Source of the DNA: Eubacterium sp. CAG:274
GTDB taxonomy: Bacteria; Bacillota; Clostridia; Lachnospirales; CAG-274
Direction of reading: 5' to 3'
Length of the DNA stretch: 64,000 nt
NCBI GenBank assembly: GCA_000432155.1
Contig: FR888494.1
Coordinates: 1 to 64,000, forward strand
Made by a program: the position numbers and the translations under genes. The stretch's first letter is position 1; every line of letters starts with the position of its first letter. The notes below the pieces were generated by a model, which saw only the letters and a program-made list of their open reading frames with translations, had not been told where the DNA came from and made no database searches. Shown here piece after piece: positions 7,628 to 16,571 of the stretch.

Positions 7628-9418
7628 CTATATTATTCCACATATTGTTTTTAAAACAAAATTTACTACGATACATAGTACAACACCAACAACTGTAGGC
7701 AGTAATGCTGAAAAAACTGTCCATTTTATACTTCCTGTTTCTTTTTTAATTGTCCACAGTGTAGTAGCACAAGGGAAATGGTTAATAAAAAACAATGCTG
7801 TACATATAGCTGTAATAAAAGTCCAACCATTTTGCACAAAAATTGATTGTATATCAGCTATATTTTCAATAGAAATCAGTCCACTTCCACCTGTATAGCA
7901 CATAATTATAATAGGCAAAACTATTTCATTAGCCGGTATTCCCAATATAAAACCAGTTAAAATATAGCCGTCTAATCCCATAAGTTGACCTAATGGATTT
8001 AGAAAATTTGCTATGTGGGCTAAAACACTAATTCCATTTACATTAAGATTTTGCAAAATCCATATTAATATGCCGGCCGGAGCAGAAACAACTACAGCTC
8101 TACCTAACACAAAAAGTATTTTCTCTCTTACACTTCTTACAATAATACTCCATAGGTTCGGCTTTCTATAAGGTGGCAATTCCAATACAAAAGAGCTGTT
8201 GTCGTTTTTTAAAACTGTGCTACCCAATACATATGAAACAATCAATGTAATAAAAAAAGCTAATATTACGGATAAAAGAACAGCCAAAGCTGATTTTAAT
8301 GTAATCAACTTTCCACCTACAAAGACACTTGCCAATATTATTATTGACGCAAATCTACCATTACAAGGTACAAAATTATTTGTAACTATTGCCAACAGCC
8401 TTTCCCTTGGAGAATCTATAATTCTGGCAGAAATAACACCTGCTGCATTACAGCCTAAACCCATACACATAGTAAGAACCATTTTTCCATGGGATTTTGC
8501 TTTCTTAAAAATATTATCCAAATTAAAAGCCATTCTAGGCAAATAGCCAAAATCTTCAAGAAATGTAAAAAGTGGAAAAAATATTGCCATAGGTGGCAAC
8601 ATTACTGCTACAACCCAGCTAAGAGTTCTGAACATTCCCTCTACAAAAATTCCTCTTATCAGATTATGACCTGCTGTCATATCCATTAAATCATTTTCCA
8701 TAATAGAGAAAATTTCAGCAAGGACAGCCGATGGATAATTTGCTCCTACAACAGTTATCCATAATAACAACGCCATAAGTAAAAGCATAATAGGTATTCC
8801 GTATTTTCTACTCATTACAATATTGTCAATTTTTCTGTCAATATTGTCACGAAAATCCCTGCAATCCTTAACACTCTGCGTATACACTTCTTCTGGAGTT
8901 ATAGGGCAACTGTAAATTTCTTTTTTATCAGATATATAAACAGCCTCTTTAAGTTCATTTATACCAATACCTTTTCTGGCTTTCATTGGAATAACAGGCA
9001 AATCAAATATCTTTTCCATAACATCTGTATTAATGCAAACGCCCTTTTTCTCTGCCTCGTCTAAGAGATTGACACAAATTACAACATTACTTTTTATTTG
9101 TGCCACTTGAAAAACCAAAGGCAAACTTCTTTCAAGGCAAGTTGCATCAAGCACAACAACTACCACATCAATGTGTTCATTTTTTAGATATTCCACAGCA
9201 CATTTTTCGTCTTTTGAAACTGGATTAGTAGAATAAATGCCAGGTAAATCTACAATTTTAAATTCTGTATCCTTATATACAAAATCTCCCTCAGCACAGT
9301 CTACTGTCTTGCCGTTCCAATTTCCAGTATGCTGGTGCATTCCCGTAAGGGCATTAAAAATTGTACTCTTTCCTGTATTTGGATTACCTACAAGGACTAT
9401 GGTTTTCTTTTTATCCAT
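7628..9418 (-). CDS. feoB: Ferrous iron transport protein B
   Basis: This inner-membrane Fe(II) uptake protein has an N-terminal GTPase domain. The G1 motif is GNPNTGKST (residues 11-19), G3 is DLPG (57-60) and G4 is NLLD (117-120), where NMID or NMMD is more common. A GDI-like helical region and about eight membrane segments follow. Conserved cysteines lie in GLGCNAAG and in VPCNGRF, and ANEIVLPIII lies in the last gate motif. At 596 residues it is at the short end of the family, and the membrane core departs from the textbook sequence, so a related divalent metal is a possible alternative substrate. It follows feoA by two bases. Confidence 0.9.
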   Translation of the reverse strand: MDKKKTIVLVGNPNTGKSTIFNALTGMHQHTGNWNGKTVDCAEGDFVYKDTEFKIVDLPGIYSTNPVSKDEKCAVEYLKNEHIDVVVVVLDATCLERSLPLVFQVAQIKSNVVICVNLLDEAEKKGVCINTDVMEKIFDLPVIPMKARKGIGINELKEAVYISDKKEIYSCPITPEEVYTQSVKDCRDFRDNIDRKIDNIVMSRKYGIPIMLLLMALLLWITVVGANYPSAVLAEIFSIMENDLMDMTAGHNLIRGIFVEGMFRTLSWVVAVMLPPMAIFFPLFTFLEDFGYLPRMAFNLDNIFKKAKSHGKMVLTMCMGLGCNAAGVISARIIDSPRERLLAIVTNNFVPCNGRFASIIILASVFVGGKLITLKSALAVLLSVILAFFITLIVSYVLGSTVLKNDNSSFVLELPPYRKPNLWSIIVRSVREKILFVLGRAVVVSAPAGILIWILQNLNVNGISVLAHIANFLNPLGQLMGLDGYILTGFILGIPANEIVLPIIIMCYTGGSGLISIENIADIQSIFVQNGWTFITAICTALFFINHFPCATTLWTIKKETGSIKWTVFSALLPTVVGVVLCIVVNFVLKTICGII

Positions 9419-9420
9419 AA

Positions 9421-9657
9421 TTATTCCTCCCCTATAGTAACCAAAATATTTTCAGCATCTTCGTGTCTGACTGCTATAACCACACCTTTCACAAAGTATG
9501 CTACAGGGTCGCCCCCTGGACTAATATGGAGAGGAATTACTCTTGCCTTTTTAGTAAAACCCATTTCTACTAGGCGTTTTTTACTGCTAATATCTGCGAC
9601 ACAATCTACAAAACCAACTGCACCAATAGGTACACAGGAAAGAGGCAATTTTTTCAT
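9421..9657 (-). CDS. feoA: Ferrous iron transport protein A
   Basis: This is a 78-residue SH3-like cytoplasmic protein that assists FeoB. The family pattern is visible in KKRLVEMGFTKKARV, then ISPGGDPVAYFVKG and the final beta strand ending in VTIGEE. It starts with GGAGG-preceded ATG and ends two bases before feoB, so the two are certainly co-transcribed. No Fur box was recognised in the short upstream gap. Confidence 0.93.
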   Translation of the reverse strand: MKKLPLSCVPIGAVGFVDCVADISSKKRLVEMGFTKKARVIPLHISPGGDPVAYFVKGVVIAVRHEDAENILVTIGEE

Positions 9658-9718
9658 ACAACAATCCTCCGAATGGAATTATATATTGTATTATACTTAT
9701 GAAAAAACTGTTTTGTGC

Positions 9719-10288
9719 TTATCTAATGTAATTTGTTTTAACTTTTGCTTCAGCAACTGGCTTTTCGATACCGTTATTTTTACCAGTTTCAATACACTTT
9801 AAAAGCCAAGCCATATTTTTGCCAAGCTCTCTACAAGTCTGCATACCTTCTTCGTCCTGAACTACTTCAGCTGGTGTGTTACCATGTACCATATTCCAGT
9901 AGTTTGAAGATACAACAGGCATATTGTTAATTGTAAAATACTTGTTTATCTGTTCAAAAGTTGATGATGCACCACCTCGTCTGCAACTAACAACAGTTGC
10001 ACCTGGCTTATAAGCTAAATCCTTACCAGCTACACCAAAAATCTTGTCAAGGAAATGAGTAAGGCTACCTGTTGCAGAAGCATAGTAAACTGGAGAACCA
10101 ATTACAAAACCATCACTTTCAGCACACATATCCTTTACCTTTAAAAGAGTTTCCTTTGAAACATCTTCGCCAACATAGTAAATTTCAGTATCAATACCCA
10201 AAGAATTTAAGCTTTTTGCTACTTCTGATAATGCTGTATAAGTACAACCCTTTTCATTTGGACTACCATTCATTAATAATACTTTCAT
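9719..10288 (-). CDS. NADPH-dependent FMN reductase/flavodoxin-fold protein
   Basis: This 189-residue flavoprotein has the FMN-binding start NGSPNEKGCTYTAL (residues 7-20) and the second flavin loop GSPVYYASATG. It is closely similar to the gene at 27133, sharing TFEQINKYFTI and VSSNYWNMVHG. Unlike that paralogue it lacks the GGCIACKSC cysteine cluster, where a shorter loop is found instead. It probably reduces FMN or quinones in the cytoplasm. It lies upstream of feoA in the same direction with a 61-bp gap, so a shared role in ferric reduction is possible but unproven. Confidence 0.85.
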   Translation of the reverse strand: MKVLLMNGSPNEKGCTYTALSEVAKSLNSLGIDTEIYYVGEDVSKETLLKVKDMCAESDGFVIGSPVYYASATGSLTHFLDKIFGVAGKDLAYKPGATVVSCRRGGASSTFEQINKYFTINNMPVVSSNYWNMVHGNTPAEVVQDEEGMQTCRELGKNMAWLLKCIETGKNNGIEKPVAEAKVKTNYIR

Positions 10289-10369
10289 TGTATATAACCT
10301 CCAATTTTGTTTTTTTTCGTTCTGTAATTATAACATATTTTCATTTAATTTAAAATATTATATTTTCTG

Positions 10370-10398
10370 TTGTTATTGCTTTTTTACTGTGATATAAT
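10370..10398 (+). promoter_or_regulatory. Promoter of the phosphoglycerate mutase gene
   Basis: TTGTTA (10370-10375) and TATAAT (10393-10398) are 17 bp apart, about 35 bases before the ribosome binding site of the gene at 10441. Confidence 0.6.
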
Positions 10399-10440
10399 TA
10401 AGAAAAAATTTAACTTTTAAGAAAGAAGGTTCTATTACCT

Positions 10441-11646
10441 ATGAAATATGTAGTATTATTATGCGATGGTTGTGCAGATTATCCTGTAAAAGAACTTGGC
10501 AACAAAACTCCATTAGAAGTTTCTAAAACTCCTAATATGGATAAACTTGCTAAAACTGCTGTTATTGGTAAGGTAAAGACAGTTGCTGACAATTTAAAGC
10601 CTGGTAGCGATGTTGCTAACCTTTCTGTTATGGGTTATGACCCACAGGTTTGTTATACAGGCCGTTCTCCATTAGAGGCTGGAAGTATCGGTATTGATAT
10701 GAAGCCAACTGATGTTTCCTTCCGTTGTAATCTTGTTACTCTTTCTGATGAACCAAATTACGAAGACAAGACTATTATTGACTACTGTGCTGGCGATATT
10801 TCAACAGAAGAAGCAAAAGTTCTTATTGACTACTTATGTGAACACTTCAACAATGAAGAATTCCAGCTTTACTCTGGTGTAAGCTACAGACATTGTCTTA
10901 TTTGGAATAATGGTACTCTTGAAGTTGGTACTCTTACTCCACCTCACGACATTACTGGTAAGCCAATTAAGGAATATATTCCAACTGCACCAAATGCTAA
11001 AAAACTTTACGATATGATGGTTAAAAGTTATGATTTATTAAAGGACCACCCTATTAACAAGGCAAGAGTTGAAAAGGGTCTTCGTCCAGCTAACTCTATG
11101 TGGCTTTGGGGCGAGGGTGTTAAGGCTAGTCTTTCTCCATTTGAACAGAAATACGGTCTTAAAGGCTCTATGATTAGCGCTGTTGACTTATTAAAGGGTA
11201 TTGGTAAATTTGCCGGTATGAATGTTGTTCATGTTGACGGTGCAACTGGTTATATTGATACTAATTTTGAAGGTAAGGCTCAGGCAGCTATTGACGAGCT
11301 TGCAAAGGGTCAGGATTTCGTATACATTCATGTTGAAGCTCCAGACGAATGTGGTCACCGACACGAAATCGAAAACAAGGTTAAGTCTCTTGAATTAATT
11401 GACGAAAAAATTCTTGGACCTGTTCTCAATGCTCTTGAACAGTACGATGATTACAAGGTTATGATTTTACCTGACCACCCTACTCCTCTTGATTTAATGA
11501 CACATACAAATGACCCTGTACCATTTATGATTTACAAAAAGAGTACTCCAGCAGCAGGTGGTACATATTCTGAAGAAGGTGCTAAGGAATCTGGTATCTT
11601 CATCGAAAACGGTCCTAAGATTATGGAATATTTCATCAATTTATAA
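10441..11646 (+). CDS. apgM: Cofactor-independent phosphoglycerate mutase, ApgM type
   Basis: This cytoplasmic glycolytic enzyme interconverts 3- and 2-phosphoglycerate. It belongs to the alkaline-phosphatase superfamily. The 401-residue length and the segments VVLLCDGCADYP at the N-terminus, GSDVANLSVMGYDP (residues 55-68), TGRSPLEAGSIGI and the C-terminal metal motifs PDECGHRHE and LPDHPTP are those of the archaeal-type ApgM, not the longer GpmI. Asp9 is a probable metal ligand and Ser62 in NLSVMGY the likely phosphoryl acceptor, both by family analogy. It has its own promoter and no clear terminator before the next gene. Confidence 0.93.
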   Translation: MKYVVLLCDGCADYPVKELGNKTPLEVSKTPNMDKLAKTAVIGKVKTVADNLKPGSDVANLSVMGYDPQVCYTGRSPLEAGSIGIDMKPTDVSFRCNLVTLSDEPNYEDKTIIDYCAGDISTEEAKVLIDYLCEHFNNEEFQLYSGVSYRHCLIWNNGTLEVGTLTPPHDITGKPIKEYIPTAPNAKKLYDMMVKSYDLLKDHPINKARVEKGLRPANSMWLWGEGVKASLSPFEQKYGLKGSMISAVDLLKGIGKFAGMNVVHVDGATGYIDTNFEGKAQAAIDELAKGQDFVYIHVEAPDECGHRHEIENKVKSLELIDEKILGPVLNALEQYDDYKVMILPDHPTPLDLMTHTNDPVPFMIYKKSTPAAGGTYSEEGAKESGIFIENGPKIMEYFINL

Positions 11647-11691
11647 TATTTACAATTTAGGCTATATTAAATTTATAAAGGAGGTTCTATT

Positions 11692-12849
11692 ATGGGATTA
11701 ATAAAAGCAGCTTTTTCATCAATTGGAACTGTACTTGCTGACCAATGGAAAGAATATATCTATTGCGATGCTCTTGACGGTGACACTCTTATGGCTAAAG
11801 GTGAGGTTCGCATAAACAAAGGCTCATCAAACACTAAGAGAAGTGACAATATTATTACTAACGGAAGTAAGATTGCTGTAAATGAAGGTCAATGTATGCT
11901 CATTGTTGAAAACGGCAAAATTGTTGATTTTACTACTGAAGCTGGTGCTTATACTTATGACACAGGAACAGAACCTTCTCTTTTTGATAGTGGTTTTTCC
12001 GGACTTAAAGAGTCTTTTGCAAAGGTAGGTAAAAGATTTACATTCGGTGGTCAGCCTGAAAATGACCAAAGAGTTTATTTCATTAACACTAAGGAAATAA
12101 TGAATAACAAAATTGGCATAGGCGATGTCCCTTTCAGAGATAGTGAGTTTAACTTCACTATTAAAATTCAAGGCTATGGAACATACTCTTACAAAATTAC
12201 AAATCCTGTTATGTTCTACACTAATGTATGTGCAAATGTAGCTGATGTTTACAAAAAAATATCTATAGATGAACAGCTCAAAACAGAGGTTCAAAGCTCA
12301 TTACAGCCGGCATTGGGCAGAATTGCTTTAAAGGGTATAGCCTACGACCAATTACCTCTTTATACTAAGGAAATTGCCAATGAATTAAATACAGAACTTA
12401 CAGCTGATTGGAATGAATTAAGAGGAATTTCCATTGTTTCTGTAGCTTTTGCATCAATTACAGTTGATGGTGAAAGTGCTGAAAAAATTTCTCGTATGCA
12501 GGAGGCAAGAGCATTTTCTGACCCATCACTTCTTGGTGCTAGATTAGGTACTGCTCAAGCAAATGCTATGGAAAGTGCAGCTAAAAACACCAACGGTGCG
12601 GTAAATGCCTTTATGGGTATGGGTATGGCTCAGAATGCCGGTGGTGCAAATGTTCAAGACCTTATGAAAATGGGTCAATTTCAACAGAATACACAAAACA
12701 ATACCCCTACTCCTTGGACTTGTAGCTGCGGTCAAACTAATAATGGTAATTTCTGTTCCAATTGTGGAAAAGCTAGAAGTTGGACTTGTGAATGTGGTTC
12801 TGAAAATACAGGAAACTTCTGTTCTAACTGTGGCAAACCTCGTCAATAG
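11692..12849 (+). CDS. SPFH-domain protein with C-terminal zinc ribbons (YdjI/virion-core-like)
   Basis: This 385-residue protein opens with GLIKAAFSSIGTVLADQWKE, typical of the SPFH family often labelled virion core protein and represented by Bacillus YdjI. The SPFH (Band 7) region covers roughly residues 30-285. After a Gly/Ala/Gln-rich hinge it ends in two tandem zinc ribbons, each with CxC and CSNCGK (WTCSCGQ...FCSNCGK and WTCECGS...FCSNCGK). Proteins of this type are thought to act at the membrane in stress responses, although no membrane segment is evident. It is followed 13 bp later by a Tim44-like protein, a pairing that suggests a joint envelope function. Confidence 0.87.
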   Translation: MGLIKAAFSSIGTVLADQWKEYIYCDALDGDTLMAKGEVRINKGSSNTKRSDNIITNGSKIAVNEGQCMLIVENGKIVDFTTEAGAYTYDTGTEPSLFDSGFSGLKESFAKVGKRFTFGGQPENDQRVYFINTKEIMNNKIGIGDVPFRDSEFNFTIKIQGYGTYSYKITNPVMFYTNVCANVADVYKKISIDEQLKTEVQSSLQPALGRIALKGIAYDQLPLYTKEIANELNTELTADWNELRGISIVSVAFASITVDGESAEKISRMQEARAFSDPSLLGARLGTAQANAMESAAKNTNGAVNAFMGMGMAQNAGGANVQDLMKMGQFQQNTQNNTPTPWTCSCGQTNNGNFCSNCGKARSWTCECGSENTGNFCSNCGKPRQ

Positions 12850-12862
12850 GAGGTAACAGCCT

Positions 12863-13819
12863 ATGAAAAAACGAAATTTATTTGTTACACTACTTTGTCT
12901 TGTAGCCATAGTGATGGGATTAAAGCTTAATGCCTTTGCTGACTTAGGCAATTTTAATGACTACAGTAGTGGTGGCAGTAGCTATAGTGGAGGCTATGAC
13001 GGTGGCTACAGTAGTGGTGGTAACTATGGTGGTAGCTATTACTACTATAGTGATTCAGATGACAGCGACATAACTGGGTCTGACATAATACTTACTATTA
13101 TTGTTATAGGTGTTGTACTTTTTATTTCCTATTTAAAAACAAAGAATAGCAAAAATTCATCTCCTACTACTGGTGTTGTGCCAACAATACAAAACCACAC
13201 AGACGAAATAGTAAACGCTATTACAAGGACTGACCCAAATTTCTCAAGTGAAAAATTTATAGGTTGGGTAAAAGAAGTATTTATAACATTACAAAATGCT
13301 TGGTCTGAAAGAGATTTTGAAAAAGTTCGTCCTTTTGAAAAAGAAGAACTTTATAAACAGCATACAGAATTGATAAAACAGTACATAGAAAATGGCAAAA
13401 TAAATGTTCTTGATAGAATAAATGTCAATCAGGCATATTTATTCAAATACTATAGAGATAGTCAATATGAATTTATGCATGTCTATATTCAGGCTCGTAT
13501 GACTGATTATATCAAAGATGAAAAAACTGGCAAGGTACTTCAAGGCAACCCAAATACTGAATATCATTTACAATATATTTACACATTTATGAGAAAAGTC
13601 GGCGTATTAACTGACCCTGTTAAAAGTGGTAAATCAACAGTTGCTTGTCCTCATTGTGGTGCTCCTACAAGTGTTACAAGCTCTGGAAAATGTGAATACT
13701 GTGGTTTCATAATCACTACTGGGGAATTTGATTGGGTACTTTCTAATATTGAAGCCGTTAAGCCAAATACAAACTTTGGCAAAGGGGGCGTAGTTATTAA
13801 ACAACAAAATAATGATTAA
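12863..13819 (+). CDS. Tim44-like domain protein with zinc ribbon
   Basis: The protein has 318 residues. It has a signal-like N-terminus, a Gly/Ser/Tyr-rich low-complexity stretch (about 28-65), one membrane helix (IILTIIVIGVVLFISYL), a Tim44-like domain (about 110-250) and a C-terminal zinc ribbon CPHCGAP...CEYCGF. The two ends therefore probably lie on opposite sides of the membrane, or the zinc ribbon is cytoplasmic with the low-complexity part outside. It is co-oriented with the SPFH gene and separated by 13 bp with a good AGGAGG, so it is very likely in the same operon. Its biochemical role is unknown. Confidence 0.75.
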   Translation: MKKRNLFVTLLCLVAIVMGLKLNAFADLGNFNDYSSGGSSYSGGYDGGYSSGGNYGGSYYYYSDSDDSDITGSDIILTIIVIGVVLFISYLKTKNSKNSSPTTGVVPTIQNHTDEIVNAITRTDPNFSSEKFIGWVKEVFITLQNAWSERDFEKVRPFEKEELYKQHTELIKQYIENGKINVLDRINVNQAYLFKYYRDSQYEFMHVYIQARMTDYIKDEKTGKVLQGNPNTEYHLQYIYTFMRKVGVLTDPVKSGKSTVACPHCGAPTSVTSSGKCEYCGFIITTGEFDWVLSNIEAVKPNTNFGKGGVVIKQQNND

Positions 13820-13824
13820 TATTT

Positions 13825-13850
13825 TATGGGTGGACAATAGTTCACCCATA
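13825..13850 (+). terminator. Possible weak terminator
   Basis: An 8-bp stem TATGGGTG/CACCCATA with a 10-nt loop lies just behind the Tim44-like gene. The following T-run is short (ATTTT), so it may only partly stop transcription into the CLC gene. Confidence 0.45.
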
Positions 13851-13872
13851 ATTTTAGGATAAGGGTATTAAA

Positions 13873-15129
13873 ATGAAATTTATAAAAGCATTTTTTAAAC
13901 ATATATTTAACAGAATATGGCGATTATTGCGTTGGATTATATTTGCATCAGTTACAGGTGTTATACTAGGACTTGTAGCCGCTGCATTTAATTTTTGTCT
14001 TACAGAGGCAGTCACACTTCGTGAAACCAATGTAGGTATTGCTATTTTCTTACCTATTGTGGGTCTTTTAATTGTATATCTCTACAATAAATTTTCGAAC
14101 GCTCAAGATAAAGGTACGAACCTTGTTCTGTCTTCCATTAATTCTGACGAACATATACCTCTTAGAATGGCTCCACTTATTTTTATAAGTACAGTCCTTA
14201 CACAGATGTTTGGTGGTTCAGCTGGTCGTGAGGGAGCAGCTTTACAGATTGGTGGTAGTATAGGAAATTATCTTGGAAATTGGTTTAAATTAGACTCTAA
14301 AGACAAAAAAGTTTTCATAATGAGTGGTATGAGTGCTGCCTTTTCTGCTATATTCGGCACACCTGTTGCTGCTGCTATATTTTCTATAGAAGTTGGTAGT
14401 GTCGGTATTATGCAATACTCTGCCTTAGTTCCCTGCACTATTTCTTCTTTAGTAGCAAGTTCTATAGGAAAATCCTTAGGGTGTGAAACCCCTAATTATC
14501 TTATAAAGGGGATTACAGAATTTAATTTACTTACAGGTGGAAAGACAATATTACTTGCTTGTCTTTGTGCTGGTATTAGTGTTATATTCTGTATTATGTT
14601 ACACAGCTTTGGTAAAGTATTTAAAAAATTTTCCTCTAACCCTTATGAAAGAGTATTTTTCGGTGGTACAGTAATTTTATGTATTACTTTAATTTTAGGT
14701 ACTACTCGCTACAGTGGTACAGGTATTGAAGTTATTACATCTGCTATAGGTGGTACAGCTCGCAACTCAGACTTCTTTTGGAAAATGCTTTTCACAGCTA
14801 TAACTCTGGCTTGTGGATATAAGGGTGGTGAAATCATTCCTTCATTCTTTGTTGGTGCTACATTTGGTTGTGTTATTGCACCTGTTTTAGGCTTATCTTC
14901 ATCTTTAGGTGCTGCTATTGGTATGGTTTCCGTATTCTGTGGTGTTACAAATTGCCCTATTGCCTCTCTTTTAATAGCCCTTGAGCTTTTCGGCAAAGCC
15001 CCTATACTCTACTTCCTATTAGCTATAGCTATAAGTTATATGCTCTCAGGTTATTACAGCTTATATAAAACTCAAATAATTGCTGTATCTAAATACAAAA
15101 ACGAATATGTTGATAAAAAGACACATTAA
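13873..15129 (+). CDS. CLC-family anion channel/antiporter, possibly fluoride type
   Basis: This 418-residue polytopic membrane protein has the CLC motif GGSAGREGAALQIGG (about residues 114-128), with the gating glutamate at Glu120. The usual GSGIP chloride-selectivity motif is replaced by GTNLV (81-85), and GREGP reads GREGA. These departures resemble, as I recall them, the CLC-F fluoride/proton antiporters rather than true chloride transporters. The later segments GGEIIPSFFVGATFG and FCGVTNCPIASLLIALELFG are standard CLC helices. No fluoride riboswitch was recognised upstream. The threonine aldolase gene follows after 14 bases. Confidence 0.85.
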   Translation: MKFIKAFFKHIFNRIWRLLRWIIFASVTGVILGLVAAAFNFCLTEAVTLRETNVGIAIFLPIVGLLIVYLYNKFSNAQDKGTNLVLSSINSDEHIPLRMAPLIFISTVLTQMFGGSAGREGAALQIGGSIGNYLGNWFKLDSKDKKVFIMSGMSAAFSAIFGTPVAAAIFSIEVGSVGIMQYSALVPCTISSLVASSIGKSLGCETPNYLIKGITEFNLLTGGKTILLACLCAGISVIFCIMLHSFGKVFKKFSSNPYERVFFGGTVILCITLILGTTRYSGTGIEVITSAIGGTARNSDFFWKMLFTAITLACGYKGGEIIPSFFVGATFGCVIAPVLGLSSSLGAAIGMVSVFCGVTNCPIASLLIALELFGKAPILYFLLAIAISYMLSGYYSLYKTQIIAVSKYKNEYVDKKTH

Positions 15130-15143
15130 AGGAATGTTGTATT

Positions 15144-16168
15144 ATGATTAATTTTGATAGTGACTATATGGAGAGTTGTGCTCCAGAGATTTTAGAAAAA
15201 ATTTCATCTATAAACTTAGATAAAAATAGTGGATATGGTACAGATATATACTGTCAATCTGCAAAAGAGAAAATAAGAAAAGCCTGTAGTTTGTCAGAAG
15301 ATGCTGAAATATTCTTTTTAGTAGGTGGTACTCAGACAAATGCCACAGTAATAAAAGGCATTTTAAGAAATCACGAGGGTGTTGTTTCTGCTGATACTGG
15401 TCATATTTCTGTTCACGAGGCCGGAGCTATTGAAACAAATGGCCACAAAGTTCTCACTATACCCCACACTAATGGTAAAATCAATCCTACTGTTTTAGAT
15501 AACTACCTTAATACATACCATACAGATGGTAATCGTGAGCATATGGTTTACCCTGGTATGGTCTATATTTCACACCCTACTGAATATGGAACTCTTTATA
15601 CAAAAATGAATTGGAACAGATACGAAACATCTGTGACAAATATAATATAAAACTTTATTTAGACGGTGCTAGATTAGGCTATGGGCTTTGTGCTGAAAAT
15701 ACTGATGTAACATTAAAGGATATTGCAAAACTTTGTAATGTATTTTATATAGGTGGTACAAAAACAGGGGCAATGTTTGGCGAAGCTGTTGTTTTCAGCA
15801 ATATGAAAGTTCCTCATTTCTTTACAACAATAAAACAAAATGGTGGACTTTTGGCTAAAGGTTGGTTGCTAGGTATTCAGTTTGACACACTTTTTACTGA
15901 TGACCTTTATTTCAAAATATGTAAAAATGCAATTAATCAAGCTATGAAAATAAAGACCATTTTAATTTCAAAAGGCTACAAAATTTATATAGATAGCCCT
16001 ACTAACCAGCAATTTGTTATTATGGATAATAAAAAATTAAAAGAATTTGAAGGCAAATTGTCTTATGGATTTTGGGAAAAGTATGATGAAAATAATACAG
16101 TTATACGGTTTGCTACAAGCTGGGCTACAACTGATGAACAGGTAAAGGAATTAGAAAAATTATTATAA
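15144..16168 (+). pseudogene. Threonine aldolase/beta-eliminating lyase family, frameshifted
   Basis: Two overlapping frames encode one PLP enzyme of about 341 residues. The first (15144-15650) carries the N-terminal half with FFLVGGTQTNATV and ADTGHISVHEAGA. The second takes over within a run of five A residues at 15602-15606 and continues as NELEQIRNICDKY, then LYLDGARLGYGL and the PLP-lysine segment YIGGTKTGAMFGEA. Adding one A to the run restores a single frame. Such enzymes cleave L-threonine or L-allo-threonine to glycine and acetaldehyde. The break could be a sequencing error, a true mutation or slippage at the A-run. A strong terminator follows. Confidence 0.85.
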
Positions 16169-16171
16169 ACG

Positions 16172-16208
16172 CAAAAATGTGGCACTTTTTCTAGGTGCCA
16201 CATTTTTG
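16172..16208 (+). terminator. Strong intrinsic terminator
   Basis: A perfect 14-bp stem (16172-16185 with 16195-16208) encloses a 9-nt loop. The distal part of the stem is A/T-rich, so its 3' arm supplies the T-run. Confidence 0.88.
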
Positions 16209-16571
16209 TCTGTTCAAAAGCCCAACTTAATTCAGGACTCGCTTTACAAGTGCAATACTTCTAAAGTCTTTTTTATATACAATATTGTCAGGCATTGTTT
16301 TTTATCGTTCGTTCCCTATACAAAGAACGCATTGAAAAAAATGACAATAAAAGCTTATACAAGCCGCTTGTCGGATAAAAAACGCCTTCTTTTCAAAGAA
16401 AGAAGTTAATTAATTTATTTAGCCCCTTTCGTATTCAATTATAGCAGTCTTTTTTATATTGTCAAGTATGTTTTTATTTAAAAAATTCAATAAAATATTT
16501 ATAAAACATAATTATATTTTAAACCCGTACCTAAGATAATATATAAATTTCATACCTATTTACCATAGTTC
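16209..16571. other. Intergenic region without recognised genes
   Basis: The roughly 360 bp between two converging genes hold no coding sequence I can support. A short reading frame at 16179-16409 runs through the terminator hairpin. The stretch 16300-16400 is somewhat less AT-rich than its surroundings and could be a degraded gene or a small RNA, but no known RNA fold was recognised. Confidence 0.4.

Noticed and set aside
13851..13872. Fluoride riboswitch upstream of the CLC gene
   Set aside because: The gap is too short and lacks the conserved riboswitch core.
15602..15606. Programmed ribosomal frameshifting in the threonine aldolase
   Set aside because: The A-run allows slipping, but no full slippery heptamer, Shine-Dalgarno stimulator or strong downstream structure is visible, and the family is not known for it.
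16179..16409. A 76-codon frame behind the threonine aldolase
   Set aside because: It starts inside the terminator hairpin and has no ribosome binding site or recognisable motif.
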